Below are positions 21,188 to 29,272 of a stretch of DNA of 64,000 nucleotides, one piece after another. The translations under genes and the position numbers were made by a program. A model generated the notes under the pieces. It saw only the letters and a program-made list of their open reading frames with translations. It did not search any database and was not told the DNA's origin. The DNA comes from Paludibacter sp. (GTDB lineage: Bacteria > Bacteroidota > Bacteroidia > Bacteroidales > Paludibacteraceae): the NCBI GenBank assembly GCA_024710005.1, contig JANJVQ010000034.1:1-64000 (forward strand), given 5' to 3'. Positions within the stretch are counted from its first letter, which is position 1. Each line of letters begins with the position of its first letter.

Positions 21188-22540
21188 ATGAGCAAGACCG
21201 CGCCTGCTGTCGCTTCCGAGAAGCGTACCCGTTTTTTTTCGATGTTGATTTTGGCTACCTTATTTTTCATTTTTGGATTGGTTTCCTGGGTCAATACGAT
21301 TTTAATACCTTATTTTAAGCTGACCTGTGAACTTACCATCGTACAGTCTTATCTGGTTACTTTTGCTTTTTTTATTGCTTATCTGGTGATGGCCATTCCT
21401 TCCTCTTTCTTGTTGAATAAGGTGGGTTACAAGCGTGGTATCATGTACGGGTTGTGGTTTATGGCTCTGGGTGCCTTGTTGTTTGTGCCTGCCGCTTACT
21501 GGCGTACTTACGAGATATTCCTGATAGGTCTGTTTATGCTTGGTATTGGTCTGGCCATTCTTCAGTCGGCTGCTAATCCTTATGTTACGATTATCGGTCC
21601 GCGTGAGAGCGCCGCCAAACGGTTGAGTATCGTGGGTACAGGGAACAAGTTGGCCGGAATTATAGCCAATCTGGTTTTTGCTGCCGTTGTTATAAAGGAA
21701 TCGGACAAGGTACTGATGCAGCAGATCAAGGAAGGTGTGTTTTCAGGAGCAGAACTTGAAACTGCACTGGATACACTGATTCGCGGGGTGATGACTCCGT
21801 ATTTAATACTGGGTATTTTCCTTTTTATCTTCGGTATTGTTGTTCGTTATTCGATGCTGCCGGAACTGGATGCTAAGGATGTCAACAAGAGTACTTCGGG
21901 CAAAGTTGATACCCGTACTTCGATATTCCAGTACCCCTGGTTAATCCTTGGTGCTCTGGCAATTTTTTTCCATGTTGGTTCCCAGATGATATCTTTGGCA
22001 ACAATTATTGATTATGCGGGAACGATGGGATTGCCGCTGGAAGGCAATGCGAAGAACTTTCCTTCTTTCACTATGTTCTTTACTTTCCTGGGCTATTTGT
22101 CAGGAATTGTACTCATCCCCAAGTATCTGAATCAAAAGAATGCTCTGCTGATATGTTCCTCACTTGGCCTGTTGTTCTCTCTGCTTACTATTTTCACTAC
22201 AGGTAAAGTTAATATACTCGGACTGGAGACGGATATTTCTATTTGGTTTCTGGTTTTGATGGGATATTCAAATGCGTTAATCTATACGGGTATCTGGCCG
22301 TTGGCAATCCGTGATCTGGGAAAATATACCAATTTGGGTTCATCTTTCCTTGTAATGGGATTGTGTGGTAGTGCCATCCTTCCCCTGGTGTTCAGTTATG
22401 TGGTTGATTTAAATAGTGCACTGCCTCTGTTTGACGCGTACAAAGTTGCCTATTGGGTGCTTGTTCCATGCTTCTTGTATCTGATTTTCTTTGCTACGAT
22501 TGGGCATAAGATTGAGTATTGGAGAAAACAAAAAGCATAA
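21188..22540 (+). CDS. MFS sugar transporter, FucP/NagP-like
   Basis: A 450-residue inner-membrane transporter with about 12 helices, of the fucose-permease branch of the major facilitator superfamily. Seen: the FGLVSWVNTILIPYFK N-terminal motif, the QSYLVTFAFFIAYLVMAIPSS segment, and the GIGLAILQSAANPYVTIIGP block common to FucP, NagP and glucose/galactose members. Its place directly before nagA and nagB suggests uptake of GlcNAc by proton symport, as for NagP. No cytoplasmic GlcNAc kinase gene is in the window. It starts about 85 nt downstream of a promoter with the 23-bp motif. Confidence 0.88.
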   Translation: MSKTAPAVASEKRTRFFSMLILATLFFIFGLVSWVNTILIPYFKLTCELTIVQSYLVTFAFFIAYLVMAIPSSFLLNKVGYKRGIMYGLWFMALGALLFVPAAYWRTYEIFLIGLFMLGIGLAILQSAANPYVTIIGPRESAAKRLSIVGTGNKLAGIIANLVFAAVVIKESDKVLMQQIKEGVFSGAELETALDTLIRGVMTPYLILGIFLFIFGIVVRYSMLPELDAKDVNKSTSGKVDTRTSIFQYPWLILGALAIFFHVGSQMISLATIIDYAGTMGLPLEGNAKNFPSFTMFFTFLGYLSGIVLIPKYLNQKNALLICSSLGLLFSLLTIFTTGKVNILGLETDISIWFLVLMGYSNALIYTGIWPLAIRDLGKYTNLGSSFLVMGLCGSAILPLVFSYVVDLNSALPLFDAYKVAYWVLVPCFLYLIFFATIGHKIEYWRKQKA

Positions 22541-22564
22541 CTGTTTAATATTAAATTAATAATT

Positions 22565-22655
22565 ACCATATAAGTCATATAAGCTACATATAAAGCTATT
22601 GTCTTATGTAAAATTTAAACCTACTCTTATATGTAGCTTATATGACTTATATGGT
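22565..22655. repeat. Perfect 29-bp inverted repeat between transporter gene and nagA
   Basis: Arms at 22565-22593 and 22627-22655 are exact reverse complements with a 33-nt spacer. The right arm contains three TTATATG units and ends 15 nt before the nagA ATG. No U-run follows, so it is not a classical terminator. The RNA hairpin would sit between the two coding regions, close to the nagA ribosome-binding region. A related single arm is at 17980-18008. Confidence 0.85.
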
Positions 22656-22670
22656 GAAAAGAAAAATATA

Positions 22671-23849
22671 ATGAAGAAACTGATAATAAAAAACGGAAGA
22701 ATTCTGACTCCCTTCAGGGATATAGGGATTGGGTCGGTTGTGATAGAGGATAGTATCATTACGGCTGTAGAGACTGGTGATGTGAATATTGAAGGTGCTG
22801 AAGTAATCGATGCGGGTGGTAATTATGTTTCCCCGGGGTTTATTGATTTGCACACACATGGGGCTGGTAACCACGATTTTATGGATGCTACCATGGAAGC
22901 TTATCTGGGTGCGGCTGAAATGCATGCCAAACACGGTACAACCTATCTGTTGCCTACCACCCTGACCAGTACCAACGAAGGACTTTACGATACCTTTGAA
23001 CTGTTCAGAAAGGCACAGAAAGCAAATAAGAAAGGTGCCATATTGGGTGGACTTCACCTGGAGGGACCTTATTTTGCCTTTAACCAGAAAGGCGCACAGG
23101 ACCCTCGTTACCTGCGTAACCCCGATCCGAAGGAGTATATGGAGATTTTAGAAAAGGGCGGTGATATTATTAAACGCTGGAGTATGGCGCCTGAGTTGCC
23201 CGGAGCATTGGAATTTGCAACCGAACTAAAAAAACGGGGTATCATGCTTTCGATGGCTCATACCGATGCAACGTTCGAGGAAGCTATGGAGGCTTATGAA
23301 TACGGTTTTCGCCATATTACCCATTTCTATTCCTGTACAGCGAGTATTACCCGTCGTAATGCTTTTCGTTATGCAGGTGTTGTGGAAGCGGGCTATTATA
23401 ATGACGGCATTGTGTTAGAAGTGATTTCCGATGGCATTCACGTTCCTCAACCATTACTGAAATTACTCTATAAAATTAAAGGTCCAAACAGGCTTATGTT
23501 GTGTACAGATTGTATGCGTGCAGCTGGTATGGGCGATGGTGACAGTATTCTGGGAAGTCTGAAGGATGGACAAAGGGTATTGGTAGAAGATGGAGTTGCC
23601 AAGTTGCCGGACCGTACTGCTTTTGCAGGCAGTGTTGCAACGGGTGACCGTTGTGTGCGTACCATGCGCGATTTGGCTGAAATACCATTGGTAGAAGCAG
23701 TTAGCATGATGACAGAATCTCCAGCCCGTGTGTTGGGTATTGATGATCGTAAAGGATCCATTCAGGTTGGTAAAGATGCTGATATCGTCATTTTTGATAA
23801 CAATATTAATATTAAACATACAATTATTCAGGGAAATGTCATATTCTGA
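22671..23849 (+). CDS. nagA: N-acetylglucosamine-6-phosphate deacetylase
   Basis: A 392-residue cytoplasmic amidohydrolase converting GlcNAc-6-P to GlcN-6-P. The ATG at 22671 (MKKLIIKNGRILTP) is chosen because the longer frame would run through the 29-bp repeat. Metal and catalytic residues are visible: H61 and H63 in LHTHGAGNHD, E131 in GLHLEGPYF, the His residues in MAHTDATF and ITHFYSC, and the catalytic D280 in CTDCMRAAG. Length is normal for the family. Its stop overlaps the start of nagB by 14 bp, so the two are translationally coupled. Confidence 0.93.
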   Translation: MKKLIIKNGRILTPFRDIGIGSVVIEDSIITAVETGDVNIEGAEVIDAGGNYVSPGFIDLHTHGAGNHDFMDATMEAYLGAAEMHAKHGTTYLLPTTLTSTNEGLYDTFELFRKAQKANKKGAILGGLHLEGPYFAFNQKGAQDPRYLRNPDPKEYMEILEKGGDIIKRWSMAPELPGALEFATELKKRGIMLSMAHTDATFEEAMEAYEYGFRHITHFYSCTASITRRNAFRYAGVVEAGYYNDGIVLEVISDGIHVPQPLLKLLYKIKGPNRLMLCTDCMRAAGMGDGDSILGSLKDGQRVLVEDGVAKLPDRTAFAGSVATGDRCVRTMRDLAEIPLVEAVSMMTESPARVLGIDDRKGSIQVGKDADIVIFDNNINIKHTIIQGNVIF

Positions 23850-24630
23850 AACTAAAACGGCTGCTACGGCTTCTTTTGCTAAAGATAAATTACAAATTAA
23901 AGCTTTCTCCACAAGAGATGAAATGGGTAAAAGAGCAGCGTCGGATATTGCCGAAGCCATTAAAGGTTTGCTACAAAACAAACCGGTAATTAACATTATT
24001 TTTGCTGCGGCGCCTTCACAACAAGATTGTTTGCGTTATCTCACAGAAAACAAATCTATCGATTGGTCTCGCATCAATGCTTTCCACATGGATGAATACA
24101 TCGGTCTTCCGGATGGAGCGTCTCAAAGTTTTGGGAATTTTTTGAAAAACCATATCTTTGCTAAAGTGCCGTTCCGGACTGTAAATTATATTAACGGCAG
24201 CAATCCTGATTATGAACAGGAATGTGACCGCTATGCAAAATTGCTGGCAGATAACCCGGTGGATATTGTTTGTCTGGGTATCGGGGAGAACGGCCATATT
24301 GCATTTAACGACCCTCCGGTGGCCGACTTTAATGATCCGAAAGCGATAAAAGTTGTGGAGCTGGATTTGGTTTGCCGCCAGCAGCAGGTAAATGACAAAT
24401 GTTTTGAGGAATTGAAACAGGTGCCTGCACGTGCTTTTACGCTGACGATTCCTTCTTTGATGAAGGCTGAATATATGTTTTGCGTTGTGCCTGCAATTAA
24501 TAAGGCTGAAGCAGTTTACAGGACGTTGAATGAGGATATCTCAGAAAAATGTCCGGCAACCATATTAAGAACAAAGGATAATGTGATATTATATCTGGAT
24601 AATGAAAGTTCTAAAAAATTAAATTTATAA
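23836..24630 (+). CDS. nagB: Glucosamine-6-phosphate deaminase
   Basis: A 264-residue cytoplasmic enzyme converting GlcN-6-P to fructose-6-P and ammonia. The ATG at 23836 (MSYSETKTAATASF) lies inside the nagA 3' end and fits the family length. Motifs: FHMDEYIGLP, with the proton-abstracting Asp region, and LGIGENGHIAFNDPP around the catalytic His. Two positions differ from the E. coli sequence GNDGHIAFNEP: the Asp before GH is Asn and the Glu after FN is Asp. It probably remains active but belongs to a distinct branch. Confidence 0.88.
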   Translation: MSYSETKTAATASFAKDKLQIKAFSTRDEMGKRAASDIAEAIKGLLQNKPVINIIFAAAPSQQDCLRYLTENKSIDWSRINAFHMDEYIGLPDGASQSFGNFLKNHIFAKVPFRTVNYINGSNPDYEQECDRYAKLLADNPVDIVCLGIGENGHIAFNDPPVADFNDPKAIKVVELDLVCRQQQVNDKCFEELKQVPARAFTLTIPSLMKAEYMFCVVPAINKAEAVYRTLNEDISEKCPATILRTKDNVILYLDNESSKKLNL

Positions 24631-24635
24631 TAATA

Positions 24636-25646
24636 ATGGCCATGAAAAAAATCGTATTTAATATTTTTATCGCTTTGATGCTTGTAGGAACTTCCTTGCA
24701 AGCTCAGATAAAGGTTGGTATTATAGGGCTTGATACATCACACTCTCCGGCATTTGTAAAAGCATTTAATACAGAGGATCCAAAACCTGAGTATGCTGGT
24801 TTTAGAGTAGTTGCTGCATATCCTTATGGTTCGAAAACGATAAAGACCAGCTTAGATCGCATTCCAAAATATATTGATGAAGTAAAAAAATATGGAGTAA
24901 AAATTTCAGATTCAATTGAGGATATGTTGAAAGAAGTGGATTGTGTGATGCTGGAAACAAACGACGGAAATTTACATCCCGAGCAGGCTTTGTTGGTTTT
25001 TAAAGCAGGAAAACCGGTTTTTATTGACAAACCGATCGGAGCAAACCTGGCACAGGCAATTGCTATCTTTGAAATGGCCGAGAAATATAATGTGCCCTTA
25101 TTTTCGTCGTCTGCTCTCAGATATTCACCCGATAATCAAAAGTTGAGAAAGGGAGAGCTGGGTAAAGTGTTTGGAGCAGATGCTTTTTCGCCGGCAACAA
25201 TGGAACCATCACATGCTGATTTAGCCTGGTATGCGATACATGGTGTCGAAACTATGTATACCATTATGGGGCAGGGATGTGAATCTGTTCAGAGGACCTA
25301 TACAGAAGGTTCTGATCTGATAGTTGGGAAGTGGAGTGACGGAAGAATAGGAACTGTTCGTGGAATAAGAGACGGAAAACTGTCATATGGCGGTTCGGCG
25401 CTAACCGATAAAGGTGTTGTCCCTGCAGGAGGTTACAAAGGTTACGATCCTTTATTAGTGGAAGTTGTTCAGTTTTTTAAAACCAAGGTAGTACCGGTTT
25501 CAAAAGAAGAAACACTGGAAATATTTGCATTTATTGAGGCAGCTGATATGAGTCGGGAAAAAGGCGGTAAAGTTGTAACAATTGCTGATGCCATGAAAAA
25601 AGGTCAGAAAGAGGCTAAGAAGTTGATCAAAAAAATGAAAATATAA
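24636..25646 (+). CDS. Exported Gfo/Idh/MocA-family oxidoreductase
   Basis: A 336-residue protein with a Sec-type signal peptide (IVFNIFIALMLVGTSLQAQ) rather than a Tat signal. The Rossmann region starts at IKVGIIGLDTSHSPAF; the catalytic motif is DKP (FIDKPIGANLAQ). The second in-frame ATG at 24642 is an equally good start. It begins 5 bp after nagB and so is in the same transcript. The short C-terminal domain lacks the long insert of the Tat-exported members. Which sugar it acts on is not visible. Confidence 0.82.
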   Translation: MAMKKIVFNIFIALMLVGTSLQAQIKVGIIGLDTSHSPAFVKAFNTEDPKPEYAGFRVVAAYPYGSKTIKTSLDRIPKYIDEVKKYGVKISDSIEDMLKEVDCVMLETNDGNLHPEQALLVFKAGKPVFIDKPIGANLAQAIAIFEMAEKYNVPLFSSSALRYSPDNQKLRKGELGKVFGADAFSPATMEPSHADLAWYAIHGVETMYTIMGQGCESVQRTYTEGSDLIVGKWSDGRIGTVRGIRDGKLSYGGSALTDKGVVPAGGYKGYDPLLVEVVQFFKTKVVPVSKEETLEIFAFIEAADMSREKGGKVVTIADAMKKGQKEAKKLIKKMKI

Positions 25647-25663
25647 GATACAAAGCAGATTAA

Positions 25664-27058
25664 ATGAATTATTGGAATAAAATAACAGTTTTGGGAGTCC
25701 TTGTTACGTCACTTTTAGGCTGCCGGTCGGGGGATAAGGCACCTCAGTTTACAGGAAAAGATGGTGAGGTGCGATTGATGGTGGTTGATCCCGGTCATTT
25801 TCACGCCGATTTACTGTTGAAACAACAAAATGCCAGTATAAGCCGGGACGTCTTTGTATATGCTCCGAAAGGTGTCGGTTTGACCCAACATCTGGAAAGA
25901 ATTCAATCCTTCAATACACGGCCCGAAAATCCTACCGACTGGAATCCGGTCGTATATGATGGAGCTGATTTCTTGGAGCAAATGCTCCGGCATCCGGCAG
26001 GAAATGTGGTCGTACTGGCAGGCAACAACCGGATGAAGACGGACTATCTGTATAAATCAGTATCTTCAGGTTTGCATGTGTTGGCAGATAAACCTTTGGC
26101 AATTAATCCGGAAAATTTTGAATTGCTATTGAAAGCAGTTCATAAAGCAGAAAAAGAGAAGGTGATGATTTACGATATGATGACCGAAAGGTTTGCTGTC
26201 TTGAATGTACTGCAACGTGTTATCATGTCCGATAAATCATTGTTTGGAGTGTTACGTGCTGATTCACCGGAAGATCCGGCAGTCAGACTCGAGAGTGTTC
26301 ATCATTTTTTCAAGGAAGTCGCCGGTAAACCGTTGATTCGTCCTGCCTGGTACTATGATGTGAATCAACAGGGAGAAGGTTTGGTGGATGTGACAACGCA
26401 TCTTATCGATATTGTTCACTGGAAATGTTATCCTGAAGTGGCGTTGGATTATAAAAAAGATATTCAGGTACTCGGTGCAACACATTGGCCTACGGTGATA
26501 TCTTTTGAAGAGTTTGCAAAATCAACTCAAATGACTCAATTTCCGGATTATCTGCTTCAATATGTAAAGGATGGTAAATTAGAAGTTTATGCCAATGGAA
26601 ATATTCTCTATAAAGTAAAAGACGCTCATGTGGCACTGAATGTTAAATGGAACTTCGAAGCTCCTGCAGGTTCAGGTGACACCCACACTTCTGTCATTAA
26701 GGGTACCCGTGCTGTTGTAGAGGTAGTTCAGGATGAAAGTACCGGTTTCATACCGGAATTATTTTTATCTCCGGCACAGGGAGTTGAAGTTGCTGATTTT
26801 ATGCAAGCGTTGGATATGTTTAAAAACACTTTGGCACAGACTTACCCGAACGTCAGCTTTCAAACAGAAAACGATAAAGTCCGTGTGGTTGTACCAGAAG
26901 AGTATAAAAAGGCGCATGAAGCGCATTTTGCGCAGGTAGCTGAGACTTTTTTCCGGTATTTGGTTCAGGGTGAAATGCCGGCATGGGAAATTCCCAACAT
27001 GCTTGCAAAGTATTACATAACAACCACTGCGTTTAAATTAGCCAATGTAACAAAGTAA
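25664..27058 (+). CDS. Lipoprotein of the Gfo/Idh/MocA superfamily (putative oxidoreductase)
   Basis: A 464-residue protein with a lipobox (TSLLGC, Cys20), so it is probably membrane-anchored. It contains a Rossmann-like N-terminal region (VRLMVVDPGHFHADLLLKQQ), a DKP motif (HVLADKPLAINPENF), and a long C-terminal putative-oxidoreductase domain. It starts 17 bp after the previous gene. A strong hairpin terminator follows, so it probably ends the transporter-nag transcript. Anchoring of a cofactor-dependent dehydrogenase to the membrane next to a DoxX-like protein suggests electron transfer there (inference). Confidence 0.8.
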   Translation: MNYWNKITVLGVLVTSLLGCRSGDKAPQFTGKDGEVRLMVVDPGHFHADLLLKQQNASISRDVFVYAPKGVGLTQHLERIQSFNTRPENPTDWNPVVYDGADFLEQMLRHPAGNVVVLAGNNRMKTDYLYKSVSSGLHVLADKPLAINPENFELLLKAVHKAEKEKVMIYDMMTERFAVLNVLQRVIMSDKSLFGVLRADSPEDPAVRLESVHHFFKEVAGKPLIRPAWYYDVNQQGEGLVDVTTHLIDIVHWKCYPEVALDYKKDIQVLGATHWPTVISFEEFAKSTQMTQFPDYLLQYVKDGKLEVYANGNILYKVKDAHVALNVKWNFEAPAGSGDTHTSVIKGTRAVVEVVQDESTGFIPELFLSPAQGVEVADFMQALDMFKNTLAQTYPNVSFQTENDKVRVVVPEEYKKAHEAHFAQVAETFFRYLVQGEMPAWEIPNMLAKYYITTTAFKLANVTK

Positions 27059-27110
27059 GTTGATACGTAATTCTTTTAAAAATTAATGTGTTTTTAATAA
27101 TTTCGACTTT

Positions 27111-27165
27111 TTTTCGTTTTGATTGCAGATAAATATTTACCTGCAATCAAAACGAAAAGTTTTTT
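27111..27165 (+). terminator. Strong intrinsic terminator with 18-bp stem
   Basis: Perfect inverted repeat: arms at 27111-27128 and 27141-27158 with a 12-nt loop, followed by GTTTTTT. It lies between the lipoprotein oxidoreductase and the DoxX gene, whose ATG is only 12 nt past the T-run. The stem is flanked by A and T runs, so it could work in both directions, but no convergent gene exists. Confidence 0.85.
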
Positions 27166-27177
27166 ATAATTTACTCT

Positions 27178-27699
27178 ATGACAAAAAATACTATTAGCTA
27201 TACCTCATTGCAATTAATATTATTGCTCCTGTTGAGGTTTTTGATAGGTTGGCATATCCTTTACGAAGGAATTTCAAAAGCGATAATTCCGGATTGGACT
27301 GCTGCGGAGTATTTGAAAAACTCACAGTGGATTTTAACCGATTTTTTTCAGTGGATTGTGTCAAATCCATCCGTAATGTCGTTTGTCGACTTCATGAATG
27401 TATGGGGATTGATTTTAATCGGAACCGGCATAATATTGGGTTGCTGTTTTAAAATAGCAGCAGTTAGCGGCTTTGTGTTGTTGCTGTTGTATTACCTGGC
27501 AACACCTCCCATGATTGGATTGGCATATCAGGTGCCTGTGGAAGGCTCTAATCTGATTGTAAATAAGACCCTTATTGAGGCGGTAGTATTATTGTTGTTA
27601 GCTGTATTTCCTACCAATAAGTTTTATGGTTTAGATTATTTTTTGTGTAAATCTTTTAATAACAGAAAAGGCGATGGCAGACCAGGATCAAATAAATAA
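27178..27699 (+). CDS. DoxX-family membrane protein
   Basis: A 173-residue inner-membrane protein with four predicted helices. The first helix ends with the LLRFLIGWHILYEGISK motif and the third with MSFVDFMNVWGLILIGTGIILG, as in DoxX/TQO small-subunit-like proteins, some of which pass electrons to quinones. Its end overlaps the next gene, a Tat-exported oxidoreductase, by 26 bp. Such pairing fits a role in reoxidising the cofactor or in docking the enzyme (inference). Confidence 0.8.
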   Translation: MTKNTISYTSLQLILLLLLRFLIGWHILYEGISKAIIPDWTAAEYLKNSQWILTDFFQWIVSNPSVMSFVDFMNVWGLILIGTGIILGCCFKIAAVSGFVLLLLYYLATPPMIGLAYQVPVEGSNLIVNKTLIEAVVLLLLAVFPTNKFYGLDYFLCKSFNNRKGDGRPGSNK

Positions 27700-29254
27700 T
27701 AAAGAAAAGGAAACTACTAAGAAGATATCACGCAGGAGTGCCCTGAAAGCGCTTGCAGGAGTCCCCGTTGCCGGATTTTTAGGTATTAAGGTTTTTGATA
27801 AATTAAATTACGATAAAGATCAAAAGTTAAGATTGGTAAGGGAACTGGGATTGCATGACCTGGAACTGCCGGTTTCGGATTTTGGTAAAAAAGAAGCTTC
27901 CGGTGAACTAATTCGCATCGGGATTATCGGATTTGGAACCAGGGGTACGCAATTGGCAAGCGCATTAGGCTTTTTACATCCCGATGCTGTAGAGCAGCGT
28001 AAGAAAAATAATACTCTGAAAGATATTGTAAATCAGGAATACCTGAATGTTGCCATTACCGGTGTATGTGATGTTTTTGATATGAATGCAGAAAAGGGGA
28101 TGATTATAGCGAAAAATCCGGTACATCCGGACAAAGTAACACATCATCTTCCTGTGAAACGATACCGGACTTATCATGAGATGTTGGCTGACAAAGATAT
28201 CGATGCTGTGATTATTTCTACTCCGGATCATCAGCATGGACATATGGCAATAGAGGCTACAAAAGCCGGTAAGCACATCTATCTGGAAAAAAGCGTAGCA
28301 CATACAGAAGAAGAATTGAATGAATTGTACCGGCTTGTTAAACAGAGTGATATAACTTTCCAATTAGGACATCAGATTACGCAGAGTACTGTTTTTCAGC
28401 AAGCTAAAGAGATTATTCGCAAGAATGTACTGGGGAAAATCACCCTTATTGAAACTACAAGTAATCGCAATACAGCTTCAGGAGCCTGGATTCGTCATCT
28501 GGATGCAAATGGAAATCCGAAACCGGGCGATGAGCGGACTATCGACTGGAAGCAGTGGCTCGGGCCGGCTCCTTATGTACCTTTTAGTATCGATCGGTTT
28601 TATAACTGGACGAAATGGTTCGACTATGATACCGGGCTGATAGGACAGTTATTTACACATGAATTTGATGCGGTCAATCAATTGTTGCGTATTGGAATTC
28701 CAACAACTGTTATGTCTTCAGGAGGTATTTATTACTGGAAGGATAACCGGGAAATGCCTGATTCGTTACATTGTGTTTTTGAATATCCGGATAAGGATTT
28801 GACTTTGATGTACAGCGGAAACTTAGCTTCCAGCAGAAGTCGCGGGAGGGTGTTTATGGGACATGATGCTTCCATGGAGTTGGGTAATGATATTAAAATT
28901 ACGATTGATAAAGATTCGACTCAGTTTAAAGGAGGTATTGCATCCGGCATTATTGACCCGTCTGCACCGGCATTATCGTTTAATCCTAATGCAGGTCAGA
29001 TCGATGCGGTAAGTTCTGCATCTGAAAAGTACTTTGCCTCCAGGGGACTGTCGAATACGAAAATAAACGGATATAACATAGATGTAACTCACCTCCATTT
29101 GCGGGAATGGGTAAACTGTATCAGAGAGCAAAAAACGCCAAGTGCAAATATCGACATGGCTTATGAAGAAGGAATTGCTTGTATCATGGCACACAGATCT
29201 TATGTTGAAAAGAGGTTAGTCCGTTGGGATAAGGAAAAGAAAAAAATTATTTAA
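27674..29254 (+). CDS. Tat-exported Gfo/Idh/MocA-family oxidoreductase, long form
   Basis: A 526-residue protein. A charged N-terminal tail of about 18 residues precedes a twin-arginine signal (ISRRSALKALAGVPVAGFLG). The Rossmann region starts at IRIGIIGFGTRGTQ. The usual EKP is replaced by EKS (HIYLEKSVAHTEEE), with the Lys kept. It is longer than the usual 420-450 residues because of an extended region before and after the first nucleotide-binding loop. The gene overlaps doxX by 26 bp, and an alpha/beta hydrolase follows 18 bp later, forming a three-gene unit. Confidence 0.86.
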   Translation: MADQDQINNKEKETTKKISRRSALKALAGVPVAGFLGIKVFDKLNYDKDQKLRLVRELGLHDLELPVSDFGKKEASGELIRIGIIGFGTRGTQLASALGFLHPDAVEQRKKNNTLKDIVNQEYLNVAITGVCDVFDMNAEKGMIIAKNPVHPDKVTHHLPVKRYRTYHEMLADKDIDAVIISTPDHQHGHMAIEATKAGKHIYLEKSVAHTEEELNELYRLVKQSDITFQLGHQITQSTVFQQAKEIIRKNVLGKITLIETTSNRNTASGAWIRHLDANGNPKPGDERTIDWKQWLGPAPYVPFSIDRFYNWTKWFDYDTGLIGQLFTHEFDAVNQLLRIGIPTTVMSSGGIYYWKDNREMPDSLHCVFEYPDKDLTLMYSGNLASSRSRGRVFMGHDASMELGNDIKITIDKDSTQFKGGIASGIIDPSAPALSFNPNAGQIDAVSSASEKYFASRGLSNTKINGYNIDVTHLHLREWVNCIREQKTPSANIDMAYEEGIACIMAHRSYVEKRLVRWDKEKKKII

Positions 29255-29272
29255 TATGTAAATGCCGGGGAT

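Noticed and set aside
22599-22670. Longer nagA start at 22599
   Set aside because: The extra 24 residues would be encoded by the 29-bp repeat arm and do not resemble NagA; the start at 22671 matches the family N-terminus.
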